Part shown: piece by piece, positions 1 to 9,240 of the stretch
Numbering within the stretch: the first letter of the stretch is position 1
Layout of the letters: each line of letters starts with the position of its first letter
Assembly: GCA_963840925.1 (NCBI GenBank)
Contig: CAWJAY010000027.1
Coordinates: 186,001-250,000, forward strand
Origin: DATAOG01 sp963840925
GTDB lineage: Bacteria; Pseudomonadota; Alphaproteobacteria; Geminicoccales; Geminicoccaceae
Direction: 5' to 3'
DNA: 64,000 bases
Program-made: the position numbers and the translations under genes
Notes under the pieces: generated by a model
Told to the model about the DNA's origin: nothing
The model's input: the letters and a program-made list of their open reading frames with translations, nothing else
Database searches by the model: none

Positions 1-627
1 GCGGTATCAGCGTCGATCGGCTGCAAGCCAGCGTAGCCGTAGGGGTACAAGAACAGCTCGACGTGCCCGCGCAGTGCCGCGTGCGCTTCGGGCAGCAGCC
101 GCCAGTGCATTTTGAATCCAACGCAGCCGGCTCCGGGCCTGCACGCCCTTCGATGCCCCCGCAGCTCGTATTTGCCGCTCGCCAGGACGACCGTCCTGGT
201 CAGCGTGCGACCTCCCGTCGCTGAGCATGGCCTCCCAGGCGCCGCCAGCGCTCCGGGCCAGCGAGCGCACCGCGGCTCCCCGCCGCACCTGGGCCCCTTG
301 GCGCGCGGCAAGCTCCAGAAGGCTCGCATCGAGACGCGTACGGGACAGTCCGTAGGCTAGAAAGGGCAGTCGCGCATTGACTGTGAGCTCCCGAAAGATC
401 AGCCGGGTCTCCCGGATCTCGGCCGCGCCCAGCCGCGCCGGCTCAATTCCCAGAGCCTGGAGCTCCCCGACGGCGCTCGCACTGATGAATTCGCCGCAGA
501 CCTGTGGTCGAGGACGACCCTGCCGTTCGCACAGGATCACCGAACGACCCGCCGCGGCCAGCCTCGCCGCCACCGCCGCGCCGGCCGGACCGCCGCCGAC
601 GACCAGCACTTCGGCGGCTGCCGTCAT
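1..627 (-). pseudogene. FAD-dependent oxidoreductase, geranylgeranyl-reductase-like (frameshifted, partial)
   Basis: Flavoprotein of the geranylgeranyl reductase/PHBH superfamily. The N-terminus has the dinucleotide-binding motif VVGGGPAGAAVAARLAAAGR followed by CERQ, and the conserved CGEFIS stretch typical of these reductases. The ATG at 627 overlaps the methyltransferase stop as ATGA, so the two genes are translationally coupled. Near position 200-225 the frame is lost; the next frame carries on with family-like sequence (TVVLASGKYELRGHRR, then ELFLYPYGYAGLQPID) to the window edge, so a one-base indel is likely. The C-terminus lies outside the window. It is the third gene of a type III polyketide synthase operon, so the likely role is reduction or hydroxylation of the polyketide product. 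The family call is firm; the substrate is inferred. Confidence 0.75.
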
Positions 628-1343
628 GGCGGCGGCTTGATCCGCCCGACCGCGAAGCGGAATGGGAAGCAGGCGGCGAAGGTGGTCGGCTCTGCAGCGA
701 GCCCCGCCCTCGCCAAGAGCCGCTCCCAATCCCGCCGCTCGAAAGCGCGCGCCACCGACACGGCCGCGTCATTGCGCACCATCCGGTTCATGCGCAGCAG
801 CGCCGGCGCGAAACGGGCGATGAGATACGGGACCGGATGCCGCCGCAAGTCGTTGACCAGCCAGCCGAGCGGGGCTCGTTCGTCCATCCAATGCAGGAAA
901 CGGACCAGGCGGGCATCATCCAGGTGATGGGCAAAAAGGGCGCTGATCGCAACGTCCGGCCGGATCGCCGGCGGCAGATCGAAGACGTCCCCGGCAAGGT
1001 AGCGGATCGGGCGGCCCCGCGGCGTCGCCCGCGCCGCCGCCGCGGCCGCAAGGGGATTGAGGTCGACCCCGATCAGGTCGACCGCCACGTCCCGCTGCTC
1101 GGCGAAGGCCGCGATCCGGCGCAGCATGTCGCCGTACCCGCAGCCGACGTCCATCACGACCAGCGGCCGGCTCAGCCAGTGACGGTCCAGGAGCCGGCCC
1201 AGCCAGCTGAGCGTGATCCGGTATGCTCCCGTCCAACGGTTGATCCGTTCCAGATCACGCAGGCATGCCTCCAGGTTCGCGGGATCGCTCGCCTCGAGAT
1301 CCATCAGTTCGAGCTCGGCGCTGCGCCGGCTCAGATCGATCAC
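624..1343 (-). CDS. class I SAM-dependent methyltransferase of the type III PKS operon
   Basis: About 239 residues, starting at a GTG that overlaps the stop of the upstream polyketide synthase (GTGA) and ending in an ATGA overlap with the FAD reductase gene. Motif I of the Rossmann methyltransferase fold is VVMDVGCGYGDMLRR, followed by the acidic ribose-binding strand IGVDLNP and a motif-II-like GDVFDLPP. Type III PKS clusters in proteobacteria commonly carry a methyltransferase and an FAD reductase in this order, which points to methylation of an alkylresorcinol, pyrone or quinone-like product. The exact acceptor atom cannot be read from the sequence. Longer upstream reading is open, but the overlap with the PKS stop favours the GTG start. 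Confidence 0.8.
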   Translation of the reverse strand: MIDLSRRSAELELMDLEASDPANLEACLRDLERINRWTGAYRITLSWLGRLLDRHWLSRPLVVMDVGCGYGDMLRRIAAFAEQRDVAVDLIGVDLNPLAAAAAARATPRGRPIRYLAGDVFDLPPAIRPDVAISALFAHHLDDARLVRFLHWMDERAPLGWLVNDLRRHPVPYLIARFAPALLRMNRMVRNDAAVSVARAFERRDWERLLARAGLAAEPTTFAACFPFRFAVGRIKPPP

Positions 1344-2400
1344 CCCAAGCCCTCGAACATCAGGGTCTCGATCGCGAGACCGGGGCCGAATGCGATGGCG
1401 CAGCCCGGGCCGCAGGCCCCGCTCGCCAGCATCTCCTTGAGCACGAACAGCACCGTCGCCGAGGACATGTTGCCGTAACGGCGGAGCACGTCGCGCGAAG
1501 GGGCGAGCCTGTCCGCCTCGAGGGCAAGGCCGCACGCCACCGCCTCGAGGATGCTGCGCCCGCCCGGGTGGACCGCCCAGTGCTCGATCGCGTCCGCCGG
1601 GGCTCCGGCCAGGATTTCGCGCAACTGCCCGGGCAGACAGGCAGCGATCGTCGCCGGCAGGCCGCCGGCGAGCTTCATGTCGAACCCGGTATCACCGATC
1701 CGCCATGTGATCTGATCCGCGGCCTCGCGGGCCAGCACCGTGGTCGAGCGGCCGAGAGCCAGACCTCGCCGCTCCCCGGTGACCAGGGCCGCGGCGGCGC
1801 CGTCGGCGAAAATCAGGAACGAGAGCACCTGTTCGAGATCCGAGGTCTCCTGCAGATGCAGCGTGCACAGCTCGAGGCTGACGACCAGGACCCGGCCGTT
1901 CGGCTCCGACCGGACGACGTGCCGGGCGAACCGCAGCGCGTTGATGGCGGCATAACAGCCCATGAAGCCGATGCTGGTCCGTTCGATCCGCGGGCTCAGG
2001 GCCAACCGCTCGATCAGCTCGAGATCCAGCCCTGGCGCCGCGAAGCCGGTGCAGGACACCACGATCAGGTGAGTGATGCCCGCGAGATCGTCCTCCAGGT
2101 CGACCGCCGCGCGGAACGCGAGATCGCCGGCACGCTGTTCGTAAACCCGCATGCGCGCGCCCGTGTCCGCGAAGGCCCCTTCACGATAGAGTCCCGCATC
2201 ATCGAGCTGCCCGGCCCGGGCGCTGGGCGCGAGGACCGAGTAGCGGCAATCTATGCCGGAGCGCGCGGCCATCCGCTCGAACAGCCGGCGGCGCGCGCAT
2301 CGGCGAGCAGACGTGGCGCATAGGCGGTGAAGAGACCATGGACCTCGTTGGCCGGCACAGCGGTCCCGACCGCGTTCAGGTAGGCCGTGCGCGGCTGCAT
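1340..2400 (-). CDS. type III polyketide synthase (chalcone/stilbene synthase family), one frameshift
   Basis: Homodimeric condensing enzyme of the chalcone synthase family that extends an acyl-CoA starter with malonyl-CoA. The catalytic triad is visible: Cys in VVSCTGFAAPG, His in HWAVHPGGRSILEA and Asn in RYGNMSSATVLFVL. The product starts at the ATG at 2400 (MQPRTAYLNAVGTAVP) and would be about 353 residues, the normal family length, but the frame changes near 2290-2310. The N-terminal part reads in one frame and everything from LFERMAARSG onward in another, so there is one indel (error or mutation). It heads an operon with the methyltransferase and FAD reductase downstream. A lipid-type pyrone or resorcinol product is likely but inferred. 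Confidence 0.85.
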
Positions 2401-2711
2401 GGAATTTTGGTCCTCTCTCCGCAGCAAAGACGCCTCGGTGCTGCCGCGGGTCGGAAGTGGTCGTTGCGGGCGGACCTTCTGGATCAGCCACGTCAACCTC
2501 GCACGGGCCGAAAACGTTCCGCTGCGCTCCAGGTAGCCAGGCCGGACAGCCGATCCCGCGAACATCGCGCTCGCCAGGTGCGCTGCGATACAGCTTCGAG
2601 AGCGAGACCAGACGCGGTGGGGAACCATGTTTCTCTTGCCGTCGTTCCCCCTGCCATGCGCGACCAGAGAAGGCATCGCGTCGCGCGCTTCCAGTTTCCT
2701 TGAGGTGCAGG
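2401..2711. other. divergent intergenic region
   Basis: About 310 bases between the divergently transcribed polyketide synthase and a membrane-protein gene. Open frames here are antisense or extension readings without family-like sequence. It should hold both promoters, but I see no convincing operator or terminator. Confidence 0.4.
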
Positions 2712-3255
2712 ATGACCACGACGAACCGGCTGCTTCTGGGCGCGCTGGCCGGGATCGCCGGCACCTTCGCGATGACCGCTGCCGCGCGGGCCATGCACCG
2801 CAGCCTGCCCGCGTGGGAGCGTTACCCCTTGCCGCCGCGGGAAATCATTGAAGGCGCGCTGCCTGCGCCGGCCAAGCGCACACTCGGTGAACAGGGGCGG
2901 CAGAGCGCAACCTTGGCCGCACACTTCGGTTATGGCGCCGCGGTCGGGGCGCTATATGCGCTGCTGCGACCGCGAGGCAGCCTGCTGCCGGGCGCCGCAT
3001 ACGGTGCTCCTGGTCTGGACCGTGAGCTATTTCGGGATCATGCCCGGTCTGCGGATCCTCCAGCCGGCCCACGAGCATCCGCTGCGCCGCAACGGGCTGA
3101 TGATTGTGGCTCACCTGGTCTGGGGCAGCACGATGGCTGGCACGCTGCGGGAACTGGAGCTCGCAGAGCAGGAGGTGTTGGCGAGTGAGATCGCGCCGGA
3201 TCGGGTCCCTCCAGATCACCTGCGCAGGCAGCAGCTCTCGCCGGGGAGACGGTAG
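2712..3255 (+). CDS. small integral membrane protein, one frameshift
   Basis: Starts MTTTNRLLLGALAGIAGTFA, a hydrophobic N-terminal segment followed by several predicted membrane helices. A one-base shift near 3015 is needed to join the first part (to GAAYG) to the second (LLVWTVSYFGIMPG ... LVWGSTMAG). The restored product is about 180 residues. It resembles uncharacterised bacterial four-helix membrane proteins of the DUF1440/DUF6789 kind, but I cannot assign a function. It is divergent from the polyketide synthase operon, with no obvious partner downstream. Confidence 0.5.
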
Positions 3256-3405
3256 GGCGCCGGGAATGCTGGCCGCCACTTGGAAGCGCCCTGACTGGCA
3301 ATGTCCATCAGTGCGTCGACGACGGGCGCTTCATTTCTGCCTTTGGCCGATCCGGATTCGAGCTGACGCTTGGCCGGCGCGGGCTAAGCCTGAGGAGGCC
3401 GAGGG

Positions 3406-4329
3406 ATGCGGGTGGACTGTATCGTCGTCGGCGCCGGCCCGGGAGGGCTCACCGCGGCCGTGTACCTGGCGCGCTATCTGCGCGCCGTCGTCGTGCTGGA
3501 TGACGGTAGAAGCCGGGCGCTCTCGATCCCGCGGTCGCACAATTGTCCCGGCTACCCCCACGGCATTCCCGGTCCCGAGCTGCTGGACCGATTGCGCCGT
3601 CAGGCTGAGCGGTACGGCGCGTGCACTCTGGCGGGCCGGGTCGAAGCGGTGGAGTGCGATGACAACGGCGGCTTCGCCGCGATCTTGCAGCAGCAGACGA
3701 TCATCGCTGATGCGGTGCTTCTTGCGACCGGCGCCGAGGACGTGCAGCCACCGATCGCGAATCTGGCAGGAGTGATCCGGCGCGGCATCGTGCGTCATTG
3801 CCCCACCTGCGACGCGTACGAGGTGCGCGATCGAAGAATCGCCGTTCTTGGCGCCGGAGCGTGTCGCATGCAGGAAGCGATGCTTCTGCGCTCGTACACC
3901 GCCGACCTGACGGTGCTCAGCCTGGGGCGGCCGCTGGAGATGGCAGAGGACGAGCGGGACGAGCTGCGCTCGGCGGGCGTCGATCTCGTGGACGAACCGG
4001 TCGTCAAACTCGTGGCTGAGGCCGAAGGCGTCTGCGTGCGGCTGGGGTTGAGCGGCCGCGTCATCCGTTTCGACACCATCTACGCGGCACTGGGGTTGCG
4101 GGCGCGCTCGGAGTTGGCGACCCGACTGGGCGCCGACCACGACGAAGACGGCACCCTGATGGTCGACGACCACGAGCGGACCAGCGTGCCCGGCCTCTAT
4201 GCGGTCGGCGACGTGGTGGAGGGCCTGTCCCAGATCGGCGTCGCCATGGGGCAGGCTGCGATTGCCGCGAGCGCCATCAACAGCAGCCTGGAACGGCGGC
4301 TCCGAGCTGGCGGCGATGAGCGCCCCTGA
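3406..4329 (+). CDS. thioredoxin-reductase-like NAD(P)/FAD-dependent oxidoreductase
   Basis: 307 residues, with ATG preceded by a GAGGAGGCCGAGG purine-rich site. Two nucleotide-binding folds are visible: FAD near the N-terminus (DCIVVGAGPGGLTAAVYLAR) and NADPH in the middle (IAVLGAGACRMQEA). A redox-active CxxC lies in HCPTCDAYE, at the place where low-molecular-weight thioredoxin reductases carry CATC/CPVC. The FAD-closing motif is VPGLYAVGDVVEGLSQIGVAMGQ. The second dinucleotide motif has C-R-M in place of the usual small residues, so cofactor preference is uncertain. No thioredoxin gene lies beside it, so the physiological disulfide partner is unknown. Confidence 0.85.
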   Translation: MRVDCIVVGAGPGGLTAAVYLARYLRAVVVLDDGRSRALSIPRSHNCPGYPHGIPGPELLDRLRRQAERYGACTLAGRVEAVECDDNGGFAAILQQQTIIADAVLLATGAEDVQPPIANLAGVIRRGIVRHCPTCDAYEVRDRRIAVLGAGACRMQEAMLLRSYTADLTVLSLGRPLEMAEDERDELRSAGVDLVDEPVVKLVAEAEGVCVRLGLSGRVIRFDTIYAALGLRARSELATRLGADHDEDGTLMVDDHERTSVPGLYAVGDVVEGLSQIGVAMGQAAIAASAINSSLERRLRAGGDERP

Positions 4330-4446
4330 TCCAGGGGCTGGCCAGCCGTCAGAAACGCCGTAGCATGACGTGCAGACCTCGTGATTGCGTGCGTTTGCCG
4401 CCACCGATTGTTGCCGCTCGCATGACACCCGATTGCCGTCCGGGCC

Positions 4447-5712
4447 TCAGCGCCTTGCGGCAGCGCGCGAAGCGCCGATGCCCTCCGGATCGCTCTGCCG
4501 CCAGATGGCAGAATCGCGGGTCGGATCGCCACTGCTATCGATCTCGGTATCGAGCAGGCGCAGCTGGCGTTCCAGCGGGGCGCGGCGGTCTTCGGGCGCG
4601 CACTCCAACAGATCCTCGAGGCAGGCGCGCAGCCGCCGCGTCGCCTGAGCCGACCCGGCGGCGCCCTTGCGGATCTCCTCGAACGACAAGCGTACATAGT
4701 CATCCCACGAAACGGTCTTGGTCACCAGCCGCACCGTACCGGCTTGGTCGCGGTATTCGCCGCTTGGAAATTTCCGATTCACGAGGTGCCGCAGGAAGTC
4801 GTGGAGACGGTCGATCGCCTGCACGGCGGTGGTCGGATCGAATGGCTCGCCGAGCGCGCGCACGCTGATGTCGACCAGCAATCGAGGACCATAGGCAAGG
4901 TCCTGATCGAATGATCGCTCCGTATCGAGCGATATCCTGCGCAGGACGCCCGAGGCAATGTCGAGCTTTGCTTGCCCCCTGATGCGCACAAGCGGCGCGC
5001 CAGCTGGGACGAACTCGCCAAGTGCTGGCAGCACCTCGAGCTTGACGTCGGCTCTCCGCGCCAGATCGATCAGCGGGACGCGGTCAATGTGGATCAGCAC
5101 CCCCGATCGAGGGGCGCAGAAGACGCCCAGGCGGTCGCGCTCCTCGGTCAATCGCTCGGGATAGAGCTCGTCGAGCTTCTGGCGGATCTGATCACTCACC
5201 GCTTCGATCAGCGAGGCGGCTCTCAGCTTGCGCCCGATGTGGTTCACATAGAGGACCAGCACCATGATGCTGACGATGATCAGGACGAAAGCGACCACGA
5301 TCGCGACGCCCGGCACGAATTCAGCACCCTCGTCCGTGCTTACCTGGCTCAACGCCAGCATCGTATGCGCGAAGGTGCCCACGAAGGTGCCGATCGCGAA
5401 CTGGCTGGGCTTGTCCTGCAAAATGGTGGCGACGATGCGGGGGGAGAATTGACCCATCGCGAGTTGCACGACCACCAAAACCACGGTGAGCACCAGAGCG
5501 GTGAGGCTCACCATCGAGCCCGCGACCGTGCCGAGAATTTCAAGCGCCGCATCCGGGCCGCCGGTGAGCGCCCGTGGGATCAGCCGCCCATCGAAGGCGT
5601 GGTCGACCGCCACGCTGATCATCGACAAGGCGACGCCTGCGCCTATGCAGACCAGAGGCCAAAACCACATGCTGGTTTGCAGCCAGTGAATGGCGCGGAA
5701 TTTCGTCATCAT
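4447..5712 (-). CDS. DUF2254 family predicted membrane protein
   Basis: About 421 residues from the tandem ATG at 5712/5709 (MMTKFRAIHWLQTS). Four hydrophobic segments lie in the first half: FWPLVCIGAGVALSMISV, a segment around MVSLTALVLTVVLVVVQLAM, and two after GTFVGTFAHTML. They are followed by the family-typical AMGQFSPRIVATILQDK stretch and a long soluble C-terminal half. This matches DUF2254, a widespread bacterial membrane family of unknown role. The gene is convergent with the thioredoxin-reductase-like gene. Length and topology are normal for the family. Confidence 0.85.
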   Translation of the reverse strand: MMTKFRAIHWLQTSMWFWPLVCIGAGVALSMISVAVDHAFDGRLIPRALTGGPDAALEILGTVAGSMVSLTALVLTVVLVVVQLAMGQFSPRIVATILQDKPSQFAIGTFVGTFAHTMLALSQVSTDEGAEFVPGVAIVVAFVLIIVSIMVLVLYVNHIGRKLRAASLIEAVSDQIRQKLDELYPERLTEERDRLGVFCAPRSGVLIHIDRVPLIDLARRADVKLEVLPALGEFVPAGAPLVRIRGQAKLDIASGVLRRISLDTERSFDQDLAYGPRLLVDISVRALGEPFDPTTAVQAIDRLHDFLRHLVNRKFPSGEYRDQAGTVRLVTKTVSWDDYVRLSFEEIRKGAAGSAQATRRLRACLEDLLECAPEDRRAPLERQLRLLDTEIDSSGDPTRDSAIWRQSDPEGIGASRAAARR

Positions 5713-6281
5713 GCTGAAGACGACCGATCCTAAACGAGGCCTAGCTGCACCAGTCGCTTTCGGCAATTGACCAAGCCACATGGCTGCTTTCTGAGCAAAC
5801 TCCTGGTCCTGCTGCGGGGACGGCTTGTGAAGACGTCGGATCGGCTATGAAGCCCACGATCGCCGCGGCTCCGAGCGCGCGTACCAACCTCATCGCTGTT
5901 ACTCCCGTGGCCGGCGCCCGCTGCCGTCCGGTCAGGCAGCAACGCACGCTCAGAGAACCAGTTCCCCGCCGCCGGACCCGGGCGGTGTGCAAGGGAACTG
6001 AGGTGGTCACCGCCTCGGAATCGGTGCAGAGCGCTGTTGGAGCACCAGGGCGCGCCAATCACTGTGCGAGATCCGGGTCAGCACGACCAACCTTGGTCGA
6101 TTGGCTGCACCTCTCGGGGCGCCGGGAAGCGGCGGGGGCGACGGGTATGGATGTCTCCGCAACAATTTTGCTCCCCAGGAGGAACCCCATCCGGACCATC
6201 GCGTTCAAGCGGGGCAGGCCGCACCGGAAGCGATTCTTGACCCGGACTGTCCACCAGCGGCCAGTCGGAAAGGAAATCCTG
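5713..6281. other. intergenic region with one doubtful small open frame
   Basis: About 570 bases between the DUF2254 and DUF892 genes. The only frame with protein-like character is a 50-residue minus-strand reading listed separately. I see no RNA gene or clear operator. Confidence 0.35.
5741..5893 (-). CDS. possible small secreted peptide
   Basis: A 50-residue reading from an ATG at 5893. The N-terminus (MRLVRALGAAAIVGFIA) looks like a signal peptide, followed by a short tail with two cysteines. No family is recognised and coding is doubtful in DNA this GC-rich. It would sit directly upstream of the DUF2254 gene on the same strand. Confidence 0.2.
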   Translation of the reverse strand: MRLVRALGAAAIVGFIADPTSSQAVPAAGPGVCSESSHVAWSIAESDWCS

Positions 6282-6788
6282 ATGACCGACAGCAGGGAGA
6301 ATTTGACCGCATGGCTGCGCGATGCGTACGCCATGGAGAAGCAGGCGGTTGAGATTTTCGAGAAACAGGCAAATCGCCTCGAGCACTATCCGGAGCTGCG
6401 CGCGAAAGTGCGCTCGCATCTCGAGGAGACCCATCGCCATGCCGAGCGGGTGGAGCGCTGCCTGCACCAGCTCGGAACGGAAACTTCCGGAGTGAAGACT
6501 GCTCTCGGCAAGATGATCGGCACGGCGCAGCAGCTTTCGGGCCTGTTCGCCAGCGACGAGGTGCTCAAGAGCGGCATCGCCGACTACGCCTTCGAGCACT
6601 ACGAGATCGCGTCCTATAAGATTCTCATTGCAGCCGCCGATCAGGCGGGCGAGCCCCAGGTCGGGCGGATGCTGGAAGAGAACCTGCGCGAGGAGGAAGC
6701 CATGGCGGCATGGCTGGCCGAGCACCTGCCGGAGGTCACGCGCCAGTTCCTGCACCTGGAGGCCGCCGGGCAGACGGCGAAGGTCTGA
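6282..6788 (+). CDS. DUF892 (YciE/YciF-type) ferritin-like protein
   Basis: 168 residues from the ATG at 6282, with AGGAAA seven bases upstream. It is a four-helix ferritin-like bundle: acidic and histidine ligands recur in the pattern AYAMEKQAVEIFEKQ, SHLEETHRHAERVE, YAFEHYEIASYKI and LREEEAMAAWLAEHLP, as expected for a di-iron DUF892 protein. These proteins are linked to general stress and osmotic responses in enterobacteria; the chemistry is unproven. A longer reading upstream of 6282 is open but has no family-like content. Confidence 0.85.
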   Translation: MTDSRENLTAWLRDAYAMEKQAVEIFEKQANRLEHYPELRAKVRSHLEETHRHAERVERCLHQLGTETSGVKTALGKMIGTAQQLSGLFASDEVLKSGIADYAFEHYEIASYKILIAAADQAGEPQVGRMLEENLREEEAMAAWLAEHLPEVTRQFLHLEAAGQTAKV

Positions 6789-6945
6789 AAGCGGACCGCG
6801 CGAAGATGCGCAGCGTCCCTTTGCGCCGCCCGCTGGCAGACAGCGCTTCCTGGGGCTGATCGGGCTCACGCTCTCCGGCCTGTTCGGCCTGGCGATCGTC
6901 GCGCAGGCGCTCGGCGCCTTCTTCTTCGGGCCCTGCGAGCGGTGA
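6789..6945 (+). CDS. small single-helix membrane protein ahead of ctaG (start unclear)
   Basis: The frame ending at 6945 encodes QRFLGLIGLTLSGLFGLAIV, one strong transmembrane helix, and ends FFFGPCER. Its stop overlaps the GTG of ctaG (GTGA), so the two are coupled. No start codon exists in this frame; a one-base indel near 6825 would join it to an upstream frame reading LKADRAKMRSVPLR. Small membrane proteins of this kind occur beside cytochrome c oxidase assembly genes, but I cannot name it. Confidence 0.35.
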
Positions 6946-7631
6946 AGCGCGCGATCGGGCTGGTGGCCTTTGCCGCTGTCCTGGCGGCGCCTGCCGGGCA
7001 CGCCCTGGCGCATGGCGATGGCGTGGAGAGCGGGTCCGACCTCGCCTGGCGGATCGCGGTCGCCCTACCGCTCATCGTGGCTGGCGGTGCGTATCTGCGC
7101 GGCGTGCGCCGGATCTGGCAGCGCGCAGGCCAGGGCCGCGGCGTCACCCGCACGCAGGCGTTCGCCTTTGGCGGCGGCGTCGCTGGTGCTTGCAGTCATG
7201 CTCGCTCTGCCGCTGCACGCCTGGGGCAGGCTCCGCTTCACCCCGCACATGAGTGAGCACGAGCTCCTGACCCTGGTCGCGGCGCCGCTGCTGGCGGCCG
7301 GCGGCGCTGGCGTGCCCTGGCTGTTCGCCCTGCCGCTGTCCTGGCGCCGCTGCGTCGGTCGCCGGATCACGCGCGCGGGCCCGCGGCGCCTGTGGCGCGG
7401 CGTCTCCCATCCCGCTACCGCATGGGCGCTGCACGGCGGCGCGCTATGGCTGTGGCACGCCCCGGCGCTGTTCGAAGCCGCGCTGCGGAGCGAGGCGATC
7501 CATTACCTGCAGCACATCAGCCCGTTGGCGACCGCGCTCCTGTTCTGGGCCTCGATCCTGCCGCGACGCCCCGATTCGAGAACGCGGGTCGCGGGCACGT
7601 TCTCGCTGTTCGCGACCTCGCTGCACGCGAC
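6942..7631 (+). pseudogene. ctaG: ctaG-type cytochrome c oxidase assembly protein, 5' part interrupted by IS
   Basis: Multi-helix membrane protein of the caa3-type CtaG family, which helps assemble haem-copper oxidase. It starts at a GTG (VKRAIGLVAFAAVLAAPAG) with a signal/first helix. After one frameshift near 7170-7185 come helices with the family motifs HMSEHELLTLVAAPLLAAG, HGGALWLWHAPALFEAALRS and HYLQHISPLATALLFW. Coding ends abruptly at FATSLHAT, where an IS256-like element begins. The sequence resumes in the same frame on the far side of the element (HATLLGALLTLSPNVWYA). Without the element this would be a nearly complete ctaG, so insertion is the main inactivating event. Confidence 0.75.
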
Positions 7632-7657
7632 GTCGTGTCGCGAGGTTGGTGGAAATT
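7632..7657 (+). repeat. left terminal inverted repeat of the IS256-like element
   Basis: Begins GTCGTGTCGCGAGGTTGGTG and pairs with the right end at 8960-8985, with two mismatches in 26 bases. The 8 bases to its left, CACGCGAC, are repeated just outside the right end. Confidence 0.8.
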
Positions 7658-7707
7658 GGATGAGGCGCGTAGGTTCCGATTGCGAGATCGAGAAGGAACC
7701 CGCGCCA

Positions 7708-8925
7708 TGAAGGAAGTTACGCCAACCGTGCTGGCAGGGCGCATCGCCGTTCGTCAGCAGCGACTGGTTAGAATACGTTGGAGGAGGCGGTCCGTGGTCA
7801 GGTCCGCTCGTTCATCGAGGTAGCTGCTGGAGGAGGAGCTGGAAGGCTCGCTCGGCGGTGGGCGTTACGAGCGAGGAGCGGTCTGCACTGGTCGGCGCCA
7901 CGGGCACCGGCCGCGCCAGCTGGTCACCACCTTCGGCCTGCTAGACGCTCTCGGTGCCGCGTGCTCGTCTGCGCGACGAGGCTGGCGAGCAGGAATGGAA
8001 GAGCGACTGCTGCCGCGTACAAGCGGCTCTTCCCATCGCGCCGAGGCCTTGATCGCCGAGGTCTACCTCGCCGGCATGAACACCGCCGGGCGCGGCGAGC
8101 GTTGGCCAGGTTGTTCGAGGGCCATGTGGGCAAGGACGTGGTCAGCCGGGCCTGGCAGAAGACCCGCTCGGCCTGGCAGGCCTGGCAGGAGCGTGATCTT
8201 GCCGGCGACGACATTGTGCGGCTGATCCTCGACGGCACCGTGGTCAAGGTCCGGCTCGATCGCAAGGCCACGGCCATCTCGCTGCTGATTGCCTGGGTGT
8301 CGCCGCGACGGCCAGAAGGTGGTGCTCGCCATCAAGAACATGGGTGGCGAAAGCGAGGCCGCGTGGCGGGCCATGCGGGACGACCTGACCAGCCGTGGGC
8401 TCGGCCGACCCGAATTGGTGATCGTCGACGGCGGCAAAGGCCTGGAAGCGGCGCTCGCCAGCCTGTGGGACGATGTGCCGGTTCAGCGCTGCACCGTGCA
8501 CAAGGAGCGCAATCTGCTCGCCCACGCGCCGAAGCACCTGCACGACGAGATCAAGGCCGACTTCAACCACATGATGAACGCCAAGGCCGCCGCCGAGGTC
8601 GTAGTCCGGCGTAAGGCGTTCCTGGCCAAGTGGAAGCTTCGCTGCCGGTCGGTCGCGACGAGCTTGGAAGAAGCCGGCGAGCGCCTGTTCACGTTCGTGC
8701 GCTACCCGCCCGAGCAGTGGCGCTCGGTGAGGACCACGAACGCGATCGAGCGCCTGCACGAGGAGTTCAAGCTGGAGAATAAAGATGCAGTGCCTGCTGC
8801 CCTGTGCCGAGACCGCCGCCATGCTGTTCTGGGCGCTGTTGGCGTCCGGTCAGATCACCATGCGCCGGGTCGACGGCTGGCAGACCCTCGAGCGCTCGCC
8901 CACCGATCTTGACTTCGCCGCCTGA
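7708..8925 (+). pseudogene. IS256-type (mutator) transposase, frameshifted
   Basis: Reads MKEVTPTVLAG at the start and ends TLERSPTDLDFAA at a stop at 8923-8925, about 405 residues in all, normal for IS256 transposases. Family blocks are clear: LARLFEGHVGKDVVSRAWQK, DDIVRLILDGTVVKVRLD (first Asp region), LVIVDGGKGLEAALASLW (second Asp), VQRCTVHKERNLLAHAPK and RTTNAIERLHEEFK (Glu region). At least four frame changes (near 7790, 8090, 8310 and 8775) break the reading, so no active transposase can come from this copy as written. It could still be moved by a related enzyme acting on its intact ends. Confidence 0.8.
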
Positions 8926-8959
8926 TGCCGACCACCATGCCTTCGGACCCGCGCCGCCG

Positions 8960-8985
8960 AATTTCCACCACCTTCGCGACACGAC
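8960..8985 (-). repeat. right terminal inverted repeat of the IS256-like element
   Basis: On the minus strand begins GTCGTGTCGCGAAGGTGGTG. It matches the left end except at two positions. The target copy CACGCGAC follows at 8987-8994. Confidence 0.8.
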
Positions 8986-8986
8986 C

Positions 8987-9222
8987 CACGCGACGCTGCT
9001 CGGTGCGCTGCTCACCTTGTCCCCGAACGTCTGGTATGCGAGCATTGGGCCGCAGCCAGGCCGGGCAACTTCTCACCGCTGCAAGACCAGCAACTTGCAG
9101 GCCTGATCATGTGGGTTCCTGGTGGACTGGTCTACGTCGGGGCGGCGCTGGCCCTTTGCGCCGCGCTCCTGCGCGAGGGCGCGCCGGCGGGACGGCGACG
9201 CGCGCCGGTCGCGGGCGCCTGA
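8987..9222 (+). pseudogene. ctaG: ctaG 3' part beyond the IS insertion
   Basis: Continues the interrupted ctaG with HATLLGALLTLSPNVWYA, then after one further frameshift near 9060 with FSPLQDQQLAGLIMWVPGG, LVYVGAALALCAALLREG and a stop at 9220-9222. The DQQLAG-MW-P-G pattern is a hallmark of the last CtaG helices. The 3' end of the gene is therefore preserved as a separate fragment after the insertion sequence. Confidence 0.75.
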
Positions 9223-9240
9223 CGGAGTGGCGCAGGGCCG

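Larger units (their letters stand above)
7632..8986 (+). mobile_element. IS256-family-like insertion sequence inside ctaG
   Basis: A roughly 1,355-bp element bounded by 26-bp terminal inverted repeats (24 of 26 matching) starting GTCGTGTCGCGA. It is flanked by a direct repeat CACGCGAC at 7624-7631 and 8987-8994, the 8-bp target duplication expected of IS256-type elements; the right end carries one unpaired base. It encodes one mutator-type transposase, now frameshifted. Removing the element and one target copy restores the ctaG reading frame across the junction (SLHAT|LLGALL). Confidence 0.85.
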
